Assembly: GCF_020085105.1 (NCBI RefSeq)
Contig: NC_058046.1
Span: forward strand, 18,058,175 to 18,122,174
DNA: 64,000 nt
DNA from: Siniperca chuatsi
Lineage: Eukaryota > Chordata > Actinopteri > Centrarchiformes > Sinipercidae
Direction: 5' to 3'
A model generated the notes under the pieces. The model saw nothing but the letters and a program-made list of their open reading frames with translations, did not search any database and had not been told where the DNA came from. Below, piece by piece: positions 12,001 through 23,416 of this stretch. Position numbers and translations under genes: made by a program. The first letter of the stretch is position 1. Every line of letters starts with the position of its first letter.

Positions 12001-15000
12001 ACTTTACTGTAAGTCAGAGTACAGTAAGTCACTTGATAAATGTGTTTTACTTCACACTCAGAGAAGAACTTAATTACTCCTAAGTTGGCTGTAATTCTTA
12101 GAGGTTTGATAAATACAAGCCCAAGATTTTGCACCAATGTGTCTGACAGCGCTTTCCAACACCATTAAAACTAAAACACTAAATTAAGGAATATATTTTG
12201 TTTCAAGTTTTGGAAACTCCAGTACAGTTTAAGAAACTTTTACAAACAATACCGAGGCATACTGAAGCTGTTCTGGCAGATCATGGCACTTAACTAATTC
12301 ACTTTCTGGTGTTTTTTTCCCCTTAATTTGTCAGAAATGAGAAGAATGTGTTTGTAAATGTGTCTCTCACCAACAAATGATGTTCCCACAATCACTGCGT
12401 TCTTGTTGTTGGCCAGCCTCGCTATGCTGTTAGCGTCCTCAGGCGTTTGGAGATGAAACACGTTCCTGACATCATTGCCTTTGTAGTTCATTGGTTTGGG
12501 TCTTTTAAGCAGGAAAATGGAAGCAATCAGATGTCAGTTTATGAATTTATAATCTCAGCTGCTTAATTATCACGTGAAATAAAAGTTTTTCCTCACTTGC
12601 TTCCTGTAGCAATAAAGAGTTTCCTGTACTCCATCCTCAAGCCATCTTCAAAGGTCACAGATCGTGTTTTCACATCTATGGCCACAGCCTAAAGCAAACA
12701 TCGTGGGGTCATACAGGTTTATGCGTTAGATTTTTGAGGAAATTAATTAATTCATTGATTGATTTATCATTAGCCATTATTAAATCTTAAGTCTTCACTT
12801 CAGATCACCTCCTCTCACCTCTTTCTCTGTGAGCAGTTCAATGTCATGGTCCTGTAGGAAGTCCATGGAGCGCAATCTCAGCTGCTCTGCTGTGCTGTCT
12901 AAAGACTAAGGGTCAGCAAGTTAGTGCTGAGCACATCAATAAAAAGATCAAATAAAATGAAATAAAATCCCTGAATCCAAAAGCAGTCTTTCCAAAAGCA
13001 AGAGTTAAGTAATCAGCCAATCAATAATAATCTCTTTCAAGCTCAAACATCCTTTTAGATTCAGTTATGTCTGTTTACTTCTGCACAAGTCACTTTCTTT
13101 AAATCTGTGTTGCTGTGAAGTGCTTCCCCAAAGAGCTCCTCCTGTTTTAGCCCCGCTGACCAAAGCAGCACCTCTGCAGTGTGTTATGTAACTTTCTCGG
13201 CAAAGTAAGTTCTGTCTCAGTTTACGTGGTCAGGGTCTGTGTACAAACCTTACTCAGTTTAGGCCTGTCATATGGAGGATGTCTGTCCATGGTGCACATG
13301 ACGATGCGATCGGTGAAGCCCTCTTGCCTTAGTGTCTCTGCACACACCAGACCTGCTGGACCTGCGGAGACGTCCACCATAAAAAGAGAAAGTGAAGGAT
13401 GATGCTGCTAATAAGAATCATCTCTGAGAAATGAATCAAATACAAGTGGATCCTTGTTGTTGGAGTAGTGGGAAATAAAGAAAGAGAGACAAAAACACAT
13501 TGACCTGAGCCAATGATGAGAACATGGCTGAAGCCCGTGCTGGAGTTAATGACTGCTGAACATCGGGCCATGGGCTTCGACCTTTTCTGCGACTGAAGAG
13601 CCTGGAAATGTTTGTTTTTTTAAAAAGATCTCAGATCAATCAGGTGGACTGTTTATTTCCCTGCACAAACTTCTCCGCATTATTTTTCTTGTTACCTGCT
13701 TGTTTGCACGAATGATCACCTTGTCCTTTTCAACTCGGACCTGGAGCAAACAGACATGAGCGATGTGTACACTTTTTGATGGTGCTTAGAGACATGATAA
13801 GGCAGGGAATGTGTTAAGAGACAGCACCAGCGGGGAAGGTCACCTGGAAGGTAGGCAGGCTGTCCAGCCCAGGGAAGTCCTCCAGGTCTCCTGTTGCAAT
13901 GTTGAAACACGCCCCATGCCAGGGACAGCGCACGTGTCCTTTTGATAACACACCTGGAGTGACAGGAAATGAAAGGAATGTCAAGTGTATGATATTATAT
14001 ATCTTCTTCTTATTATTATTATCATTATTATTATTATTATTATTATTGTTATTATTAAGAATGTTAAAATCACACCTGAAAATATTTGACTCACCTTTGA
14101 CCAGGGGTGCTCCGTAGTGTGGACACTTGTGGGCCATGGCTGAGAACTCCCCATGTTCTTTGATCAACAAAGCTCTGCCACTTCCCAAGTCAACCTCTCG
14201 CATCCTGTCACACAAAAACAACAAAGGTGCGTGTGCATTCATAACTGTTTTATGATTAAACCCTTCACAGAAACACACACAAAGGCCATTTTGACAGATG
14301 AAAAACAACCTGGAGGAAAAATGTCATGACGACAACTACAGCTACAACTTACCTTCTGTGATTCAGCAGGTAAATCTATGCAGCTAAGCTACACTCTGGT
14401 AGCAGCAATGAGCCAAATAAATGAAAGGCACAGTTCACACAAAAACACTAATCATGTATACTGGATGAACGCCAGAAGTGGTTCATTTGGTTATTAGTGA
14501 CCATGAAAGCAAGACCAAGTAACTTTTGACAGAAGAAATGATACAATCTTCCTCTTACAAATTAAACGTTGAAATTATTAGTGATAAAACCCACCCTTGC
14601 TCAATTCCACACACTCTGGGGTGTTGCTGCTGCAGCCTTACTTGGTCTGGTATGAACAGTAGCTTATGGTGGCCAATGTTAGCTATTGTTATCAAACTTT
14701 ACAACCAGAAGTTGCTGTGTAACTGACATTACTGAGTGAGTTCAATTACTTTATGACTCTTCTCTACTTATGTTACTGTTACAGTAGGTCATAGTTTTTA
14801 GCATTCTCCCATAATTGTCACTTGTGGTCGCTGTTCAGCAAAAATTACTTAGTCGGGCTTGAAGATGGCCTGTGCTGAGCGGGACATTTCACAATTAAAA
14901 ATTAAACTTGTCAAACTAGTAATCCTACCACTGTTTCTAAATTAATGCGAACATATTCTTAGTATTTCTGTACTGCAATGTCTTGTTACTAATTAACCAA

Positions 15001-18000
15001 CATATATACGCTGATACCAATGTATCTCTGATGAGCCAATAAAGGAAAAATTAGTTTTATTGTGTTTTTGTGTGAAGAGTCCCTTTAAGATGTGTACGAT
15101 GTATATCCTTCTGGATTCTTCTTCATTTCACTCTAATATATTTGTCAGTTTGATTAACATCTGTGTTATGTGCATCATAATAGTACACAACAGCTTATTT
15201 ACCTCCTCATGCATGTGTGCTGGTGTATCAAGAAAAAAAAGAGTTGTTTTTCATTTTCTTACTGTCCGTTTTCCAGATCTTTAACATGACAGACAGAGGC
15301 TTCCACATAGTCCCGTGGTTTGTGGTAGAGGGGGGGCGGGGTACAGTCGTCATCAGAGCCGTGTCCCAGGGCCCCGTTAGGTCTGCAGTCAGCAAAGGGA
15401 CTCGCTTTGCCATTAGGTGACAGCCCGTCCACCTCTTTTTCTTTTTCCAGGAGAGAGAGTTCCACTTTAACTTCAACTGCACAACACAGACACGTCTAAC
15501 TTAGGTATCATTCATTCAACATGCAATATAAATCCAGATTTAAAAACACACAACAGTTGAAAATCAGTCATGCAAAGCACCAAAACGTTCCCGTGCAGAG
15601 CATGCGCCAAACATACTTTAAAACTGTTTTACCAAATTTACCAGTGATATGGAAAATCCACAAAAACTGAGATGGATAGCTCAACATTTTGCTACTGAAT
15701 TTAAAACAAACCACACATTACTCTCCATACCTCTCAATCTGTCTATATCTAAATTAACTTACTAGACTGGAAAATATGATTTTGACCGGATAACAATGCC
15801 TCAAATAATTAAATTTCCACAAAGGAAACTGACATAAACACAAAAACCTGCTTAAACCAGCAGTGTTTTGTGTTTTGTTCTGTTCTGCTGCTTTCCTAAA
15901 GAGAAACGAAAAAAAAGAATGGAGTATATTTATCTGTCTTTTGGGAGACATTCAGTTTTCTTTGATGACATCTGATGCTGCTGTTGGTTTTATATTTCTG
16001 AACATTAAGAAATGGTTGTGTAACTCCCTTTTGCACTGCAGCAGGCTTTATCTGTTCGCCTGGAAAAATGTGCTGATCATCCGGTTCTTACACAGTAATC
16101 TGGCTGGAATTTTCTCCTGCTGAGCGAGTCTTAATTAAAATCAATGGAAAATCATAATAGTGAGTGCAATTGCCGGAGAAAAGAAAGAGAAAGCTTTCCA
16201 CAGCTGAAGAGAATCTCGAGATGCTGCCGTAATGTCTGCTGCTAAATCACCGCACTGATGGTGATCAGCACTAAAAAGTTACCTGGTTTAGAACAACGTA
16301 CCAAAATATTTTCCGTAATGCTTTTATTTTGATCTTTTCAGCTTTAACACAGACATTTTATTTCTCTGTGAGTGAGCACAGGGTTTAGATCCTTAATTTC
16401 ACACTATTCGTAACCTTTCTGTATTTCTTCACATTTTTATGCTATGTTGTGTCTATAAGCTCTTCCTCCCTCATAGACCCTGTCATGGTACCAATTTACT
16501 ATATATTTACCATATATTCAGTGGGAGTTATTTTCATTTATACTTCACACTTCAATTTTAGGCCATATCTCTCTTGGTTTTAGCAAAGCAAAATAAACAC
16601 AATAAATCATGGAGTGTGATTTATAATGATTAGATTTTATATAGTTTGATTTATTTTCTAATTAGTCAAGACTATCTATGTTCTGATGATAGCAGCTCCT
16701 CCAGAAATGATGGTAAAAAAGTATGCATTCAAATTGTGCTACTCCAGAAAACTTTGTTTTCTGTGCGGGTAAACAAGCTTTCAATCCAATTCAATGGGGC
16801 TTTAGTGGCATGGGAAACAGACTTGCCAAAGCAAGTAAAACATGTAACATAAATATTTCACTGTCTCCTCAAAGTCTCCTTGGTGGATTTTTCAGCAACA
16901 CAATATTCTTTATGTGACAAGACAATCTATCTAAAACCTTTCCTGTGTGAAAGACTATTTTAATAGATATTCCTGATACGATTGATTTGTTATTGATTGT
17001 TAGCTGGAGGTCCCACTGTGTTAGACACTGACTAATTAGTCCTCAGAGGCCAGCAGCCAGCAGCCTCTGTTCAATCATTTGTACACAGACATCTAGTCCC
17101 TCATTCCTCACTTCACCTCCATGAGATGTACTGAACAGATGATTTGATCTCAAAGCTTTTGTGTCTCCATCGACTTGAATGGGAAGTACAGTGTGTTATC
17201 ATCAGCTGCAAGACTGCAGTGAAACATGATAGCTTATCTCTTAGCCATGCTGACACTAAAATGGATACACACACGTGTTTCAGCATCATATTTTGATATT
17301 CATGTCTTAGTATGTAATCATCTTGACCAAAGATGCCACAGAGAGCATTAAAATTCTTCCCACACAAAACACTATAGCGCGAACAGAGGAGGCAGGATAT
17401 GAGAGGACATGTATAACAGGATTTGGAGGCAGTAGGTAGCTTTGAAAATGATTCAAACTGAACAAACTGTTCCTACATTTTTTTTTAAACAAATTGTTAA
17501 AAAAATAACTGGTTTCTCCATGGAAACAGTACAATATTCAAACATGTGTTTTCAGTTAGATTCATTGACATTTTAAAAATTATTGATGGACAGAGTGTCT
17601 TTCCTGTATTAACAATAACGTATTTTAATTGGAATCAAAAGCAAAATCAATGGATCTTTCTATTATCACTGTATTATTTTCCTCTACTTCATGTTTACAA
17701 GTACTACATGGACTGCCATGTTGTGAAACGTTTCTTTCATGGGAGTATTATCTAGTGCGCGGAGTAATGTACTTTGGTCCAGCACCTATAGGATTTAACG
17801 TGTTTGGATATGCGTGCATTTGTAAACGTTTTGAAACTTTTCTTTAAAATACTTATTTTATTGACACTTTTTAATATTTCAATAAGAGGAAATATCATTA
17901 ACAATATTGCAAATATTATTAATATTGTGAGAATTATTTCAACCACATTGCCCAACCCTCCTGGAAATACTAAAAACAGGATAGCATCTACAGGGGTGGA

Positions 18001-18305
18001 CAAAATAACAAGAACACCTTACAACACCTCCAGTACAACAACAGCACAAACTTATTACCATAGCGGTGTTTTATTATATATTTGTATTGCAGTACATAAG
18101 ACTGTAAGATGTTATGTTGATGTTATTTTGTCCTCCTCCTGTAGGTGAGTGTACTCTAGAAACACCTGTTTTTCTTCACCTGCACAATAGCTGTTATTGT
18201 GCTTGTTTGGTGTATCATTTCTTTCAAACTGAACTCACCTACACCTGATTGAGATAGGGAAACATGCTGGTTACCTGGTTTGGGTTTGGAGAAGCATCCT
18301 CCCAT
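9036..18305 (-). CDS. aifm3: Apoptosis-inducing factor 3: Rieske/FAD-NAD oxidoreductase
   Basis: Eighteen coding exons: 18275-18305, 15263-15476, 14095-14204, 13844-13953, 13696-13740, 13505-13601, 13249-13361, 12819-12905, 12597-12688, 12371-12501, 11266-11381, 11022-11093, 10426-10489, 10192-10268, 9999-10116, 9796-9894, 9505-9580 and 9036-9144. All phases agree and give 586 residues (human AIFM3 is 605). The N terminus [10 protein letters not shown] matches human and has a Gly2/Cys4 lipid-anchor look. Next comes a Rieske domain (about 82-160) with all 2Fe-2S ligands: C109, H111, C128, H131. The flavin domain follows, with FAD loop GSGPAG (201-206) and second nucleotide loop GTSFVG (339-344), whose middle Gly is Ser. 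Family members are linked to mitochondria and pro-apoptotic activity. Intron 1 is 2.8 kb. In the last exon the frame stops at TAA 9036-9038. The same spot is a GTAAG donor, so a spliced tail as in human remains possible. Confidence 0.95.
9259..9312 (-). repeat. LINE-type 3' tail with hexamer repeats
   Basis: Read on the minus strand, this ends in CAATAAAGTATTTCTGATTC followed by further GATTCT-type repeats. That is the form of a teleost LINE/SINE 3' tail. It sits in the last-but-one aifm3 intron and has no attached coding part. Confidence 0.5.
14003..14059. repeat. (TTA)n microsatellite in an aifm3 intron
   Basis: Imperfect TTA repeat with CTT and TCA interruptions, close to the acceptor of the exon encoding the second half of the Rieske cluster site. 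Confidence 0.9.
16781..16850. repeat. Short interspersed repeat fragment in aifm3 intron 1
   Basis: The stretch around TTCAATGGGGCTTTAGTGGC and the following TTGCCAAAGCAAGT recalls a repeat tail scattered through fish genomes. It is non-coding. The family was not resolved. Confidence 0.35.
17991..18141. mobile_element. Tc1-like MITE, 151 bp
   Basis: The element is bounded by TA dinucleotides (17989-17990 and 18142-18143). Its left end begins CAGGGGTGGACAAAATAACA. The right end, reverse-complemented, begins CAGGAGGAGGACAAAATAAC. Such inverted ends with TA duplications are typical of the Tc1/mariner superfamily. No transposase is present. It lies in aifm3 intron 1, about 130 bp from the first coding exon. 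Confidence 0.75.
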
Positions 18306-18437
18306 GGTGGGCCCAAGATTGAGGGACACCCAGGGAGAGGGAGGGAGGGGGGAGAGGGAGGGGAGGCGCGGTCAGATCCTCGGGCTGGGCTGCTTGGTTG
18401 GGAGGTGACAATAACACAGAACTGTGTGTATGAGAAC

Positions 18438-18484
18438 CTGCAGGTCCAGGCTGTCCATCGCACACGTCAGCTCCTCCACATAAT
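18438..18484 (-). other. Possible coding or 5' UTR exon upstream of aifm3
   Basis: A 47-nt open stretch between a minus-strand ATGCAG acceptor and a weak CAG/GTTCTC donor reads YVEELTCAMDSLDLQ. It lies 133 bp upstream of the aifm3 ATG. It could be part of an alternative aifm3 leader, an exon of another minus-strand gene, or chance. Its phase does not match the other candidate exon at 22911-22969. Confidence 0.2.
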
Positions 18485-18490
18485 CTGCAT

Positions 18491-18491
<1 letters not shown>

Positions 18492-18525
<34 letters not shown>
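18492..18525. repeat. (AC)n microsatellite
   Basis: About 34 bp of perfect AC repeat. Confidence 0.96.
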
Positions 18526-18526
<1 letters not shown>

Positions 18527-19338
18527 CTGACAGATCTGTCTCACTGGTTTACATGAGTGTAAAGTCTGATAACAGGATTAATGCTGTTGTCAATGCTTTT
18601 TAGTTTATCAAATTGACAAATCATTTGGTCCCCATTTGTCTCCATACTTTTTTTTTTTGGTCCTGGGTTTTCTAATCAGTCATAGTCACTGGCTGTGTTT
18701 GTGTTATTTATCACAAAAAGTGTCTGAAAGAGTCAGGATTAGACTACCAAGGAAAGATATTCCAATTATTTTCTGTGTGTGTCTATATAACATGTTAGTG
18801 CTTGTAAAAAGGAAGCAATTGTGTTAATTAGGAACATTTCCACACACATTGTTACCGTTGTTCATGCATATTACATGGGAAACCGTTAAATATTAACAGC
18901 ACTCCGACACCTATTAACTTTCTCGTCACAATGCGCTTTAAAGGGAAGCAGGGGCCCCTTGAAATCCCCCTTGTTTTGTTGCCATGTTGCCCTCACATTT
19001 CTGCCAGCTCTGGTATTTCACCCACACATACAGTAGTTAGTTACTCACAGAGCACTGGCTGCTATGAATCTGAGCGAGATGCGGGATGGCAGGTGTATCA
19101 CCCAACATGGTGCAATCCATCACCGAATTATCCTTTTGAGGTACAACCAAAAGGACTGCTTGATATTCTGAGCACATCTTAATGTCCTTGAACTTCAGAA
19201 AAAAAGTGTGCAGTGTTGAATGGAGCACTGCTTAGAAAAAGTTCCCGAGAACTAAAGTGAAATGGAAAGATCTGCTCTGACTGGCCACAACTGAGCAGCT
19301 GAGATTGAGTTATTCTATCTAAACTATGTATTTGTTTG

Positions 19339-20204
19339 CAGTGGGTGAAAGTAATTATGTTAATTTACTGTGCTTCAGTATAATTTGGAGGTACTTGTAC
19401 TTTACTTGAATATATTCATTTTGTGCTACTTTGTACTTCCATTCAACAACATTTCAGAGGGAAATGTTGAACTCACTACATTTATTTGACAGCTTTAGTT
19501 ATGCAGATTAAGATTTTAGGTAAAACAAGAAAACATATGATGAACTTATAAAATTTCAACACATTGTCAAAAATGTAATCAGTAATTCTCAACCTTTTTG
19601 GCCTGTGACCTCTTACAAAAAGCAGAGTGGCCCCTTGTTATATTTCAGATGTCTATGAGTTGTTAGCAATTCCACCAAAGGGGGAAATAACTGTTTACTA
19701 CCCAGAAAGGCAAACTTATCCCACATTTCACACAAAAGCTAAAGATAAGAAGAGTCCAAACAATAAATACAGATTTGTGTAGTAGAATTTTTTTTCTTCT
19801 TTCCTACCTCATTAATCATCTCACAACCCCTCAGATTTATCTTGGAGGGGCCGGACCCCTAGGTTGGGGAATCAATGGACTAAATTACCTGACTGTATTT
19901 AAAGTAGTTAAACTAGCTCCACCTTGACCAGCTAAAACAGTAAAATTCTGCTTACACATGGACGCATCACTGTTAACAATCCAATAATATCACTTGTAAA
20001 AATATATCAGTCAGAGGAGACATTTTACTGCAGAACCAGTACTTTTGCTTTCAATACTTTCAGCATATTTTGCTGCTAAAACTACTGTACTTTTAATTAA
20101 ATAGGAATTTGAATGCAGGTCTTTTACTTGTAATTGAGTATTTTTCCATTGTTGTCTTAGTACTTTTACTTAAGTGAAGGATCTAAATACTTCTTTCACC
20201 ACTG
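19339..20204. mobile_element. hAT-type non-autonomous element with a nested insertion
   Basis: The left end reads CAGTGGGTGAAAGTAATTA and the right end TACTTCTTTCACCACTG, that is CAGTGGTG-type inverted ends. The body contains the repeated TACTTTTACTT / GTACTTGTACTTTACT words typical of an abundant teleost hAT MITE. The flanks share only TTTG of an 8-bp duplication, so the copy is old. A second repeat of about 300 bp interrupts it near 19580-19885. No transposase frame was seen. Confidence 0.75.
19580..19885. repeat. Repeat nested inside the hAT-type element
   Basis: This segment breaks the hAT-type text and contains AACCTTTTTGGCCTGTGACC at one end and GGACCCCTAGGTTGGGGAA at the other, a text I recall as dispersed in fish. 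Limits are approximate. Confidence 0.4.
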
Positions 20205-22459
20205 TTTGAGACATGTTTCACTGAACATGTTGTTGCTGAAAGTAATGTAAAACCAAAAATACTGTACAAAAATAGATTAAACCAAATGATGATTTTTGGC
20301 TCTAATGTTATGTCAGATCTCCCACAAGTGGAAAAGCCTCTTTTTGGTCTGTATTCCTGCACTATGCTTCCCAATCTCCGCGTGAAGCACTTACATTTTC
20401 CTGTATTCAGTTAACAGCCATGCTATCACAGCAGAGCCTTTGATGTTTTTTGTTTCACTAAATACAGAGAGCAACATATCAAATCACTTTCTGAAGAGAG
20501 AGGCTACGTAGGAAGACTTCTCTCTCACACGTTGCCCCTTTAATAATTTGTCACCACTGAAATTTGGATGAACAACAAATCGCAAAGAGTTGCCATGCTG
20601 GAGTTCCAGCAAACCCAAGATATTTTGTGCAAAAACTAAAGTAGGTTAAGCAGATTTGGTCCTCACAACATATGACGCAGATCCCGCTCTCTCACTGTTG
20701 GGCCTGTCCCCAAGCAGTGCTAATAATCCTGCCTGCAAACAAGCTGTCAGTTTTACTCATGTCCCTACAAATGTAATACCTGTTACAGGAATGCTAGAGG
20801 GGAGAATTAGCACAATGCAGCTCCTAGTTGGTGGCGAGGAGGCCGATCTATAAACTGACTAGGAGTGAAAAAAGCAGGAATGTTGAGCACCAAAGTGCCT
20901 ATGATCTGACAGACAAATCCATCATTCAAAAGTGGACAAAATGTATTCTACAACAGCAAACAGTGATGTTATTGCTCTACAAAGATGAACCCACCACATG
21001 AGGGCACTCATGAAAAAGGGACATCAGTCTTTACATTTGTACAAAGTACCCCAGCAGAAGAGCTTCGCTCTATAATGCAGATATAAAGCAAATATCCCAT
21101 ATTCCAGCTAGTAACGCACCTGATCCTCACCATTAAACATTAGCAGCAGAGGAGCAAATGCTGTAACATCCATATGTAGTAAAAAACAAAAACAAAGGTA
21201 AAAGTGGGCATTTCATTTGTTCCTGTCAATTATATGTCACTTTACAGCACTTCCCAAGCCCTGGACTTGCAGCAGCACCTGAATAAAAGAAGAGCTGCTG
21301 GGTCATTCACCTCCAACAATCCAAACTGGCGGCCTCTGTTTTATTCAAACACTTGCTTGGCAGGTATGTTAGCCTGTAGTTAACGATTAGGGCTCTCTGA
21401 TCCTCAACTGATAAAGGATTCAGAGCTCACAACAATCTAACTGTACTTTCAATATTTGGCCACACCTCTTTCGCCTGGTTTGTGAAATACAAGATAAGGC
21501 CAAGGAATCATCCCGATTGCGTAAACCAACTGTAATCTTTGATCTTTTTAGCATTTCATATTTTGACTGTTCACAATGGAAGGAGGCACAAGCGAGGGGA
21601 AAGTAGTGAAGTGTCTCAGGTCATGTTTGAAGTTAGATTTATGCACCTTCGTCAACTGGGTCAACAGGATGTTTCCAAAAATGCCAAGAAGCTTTTGATT
21701 GACTTCTATTTATTCTATTGCCTACGTGTCTTAACTATAAAAGAATAAAGAGTGGATGACAGTTAAACACAATCCCCAGTAAGAAGCTCTAGTACATGAC
21801 ACAATCAGACATTGTGAGCAAGTTCATTCCCACCATTCTTGACCAAGTTTGTACAAATGTTTATATTGTTTGCTTGTACTTAAATGGTAATGGCTAGTAC
21901 ATTGTTACAGTCAAGATCAGGAGAGCTGACAACAGCTTCATAAGGTCCCAAACAATTTCTAAAATGTGCATATTGTGTGTATAAAAACAAAAAATAATGT
22001 AATATAATGTCTAAAGTCTGACCCATGTTTTTGTCATTAGCAGGCAACAGAGGTCATATAGTTAAGCTTTTAAAGGATTTCAAAAACAAACCTTTAGTGT
22101 TAAGTGTAATACGTGGATGCCACGTGGCTCCAGAAAACAATGATTATACTGTCATTCAGCATTGTTTCAGCACTCAAAGAAATTCATCAAGGAGAAACAT
22201 CTTGCATTACTTTCTCCATTTCTCCTGTATAAAGTTGACCCAATATTTACATTGTGTATTTTATATTCTACCGTAAAAGCTAAAGCTGGTTAACAATGGC
22301 ACTACTGACTTCTTTCAGGTCATTTTGCTGCTGCTTTGAGCAATAACCTCTCCATGATGTCATGGAAAACTAGAATTGTGGTTTAGAGAAGGGTGTACAC
22401 CCCCACAGAGGAGCTGTGCTTCTATATAACAATTCTGCTATTGACCAGTTTCTCAGCAT

Positions 22460-22492
<33 letters not shown>
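22460..22492. repeat. (CA)n microsatellite
   Basis: About 33 bp of perfect CA repeat. Confidence 0.96.
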
Positions 22493-22493
<1 letters not shown>

Positions 22494-22910
22494 GTTGCTA
22501 TCAAAACCAATAGAAAGTATTAGATTGTGAGATGTACTGTGTGGTTACTGATGTACTAACTATTAAAAGTTTAATCAGCCCTGTAGATGAGCTTTTGATC
22601 TGGTCTAATTTTCCAGTGTGTGTAGCAGAACCGATCCATAAATTCAAAGCCACTATGCACTGTAGCTCCTGCTATTGTGAATTCAGTTTTATATACTGCA
22701 CCAAAGTACATCGTTCCCCAGGGAACCACAGAGCAAACCACTTCAATACAAGCACTCTGTGTGCCCATGCACCAACAAAGGGGAAATCCACTTGCAGAAA
22801 TTATTATATATTATTATATGCAGAGCATTACATGAACGCATCATATTAACCAATAAACCAATAAAACAGAGCTATATTTCCCTAACTCTAAAATGAATAA
22901 ATGAGCTTAC

Positions 22911-22969
22911 CGGTGTGCATGGAGCAGGTGCACTGAGATCCTGTCAAACTCCCTGGTGCTCAGCTTCCC
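22911..22969 (-). other. Candidate 59-nt exon with an EF-hand-like end
   Basis: On the minus strand, a CCGCAG acceptor opens an exon that ends at a good CACCG/GTAAGC donor. One frame is open and reads GKLSTREFDRISVHLLHAHR, whose start (GKLSxxEF) resembles the second half of an EF-hand loop. No adjoining exon with the Asp-rich first half was found. It may be a 5' UTR exon of aifm3 whose open frame is accidental. Confidence 0.25.
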
Positions 22970-23369
22970 CTGCGGAGCACGGCAGCATATTAGCACATGA
23001 GTCTCCTAACAATCCTGTCCCTCTCCGGGATTGGCTCTGTCCACTGGAGTGTTCCCAGTCTGCGCGTCCTTCTGCACCCTCCTCCGCTCTCCTCTTCTGC
23101 CTCTTGATGCAGCAGAGGCTCTAGTGAGTGTGTGAGTGTGTGAGTGTGCGCGCTCTGCCCCTCACAGAGCCCCCCTCCAGCAGCAGACTGAGCCGACCGG
23201 TCGTGGGAGTTGCTCTCTTTCCCTGGCTGAGCCTGCAAATGCAGCACGGAGGACCTTTGCCAGTTCCTCAGCTGTATGCAGTATTGATTGAGTTGCTGAG
23301 GGGATGCTAACACAGCATGAATTCTCACCGTTCCCTGCTCTCGTCCTCCCACCCCTCCTTTCTCTTTCT

Positions 23370-23370
<1 letters not shown>
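22970..23370 (-). promoter_or_regulatory. GC-rich, CpG-bearing region, possible promoter
   Basis: This is the most GC-rich stretch in this part of the window, with several CpG dinucleotides around 23150-23210. It lies directly upstream of the strong minus-strand donor at 22910. A promoter for an upstream aifm3 exon is a reasonable inference. There is no clear TATA box. Confidence 0.3.
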
Positions 23371-23409
<39 letters not shown>

Positions 23410-23416
23410 AACAAAC
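23371..23416. repeat. (CA)n(CAAA)n microsatellite
   Basis: A perfect CA tract passes into AAAC repeats. Confidence 0.95.

Larger units (their letters stand above)
18526..22910. other. Upstream region of aifm3; no gene seen
   Basis: It holds the hAT-type element at 19339-20204 and a (CA)n tract at 22460-22492. The remaining unique sequence shows no convincing exon on either strand. Confidence 0.5.

Noticed and set aside
22990-23406. 138-codon minus-strand frame in the GC-rich region
   Set aside because: It begins in the (CA)n tract, has odd low-complexity composition and matches no family; more likely leader or promoter sequence.
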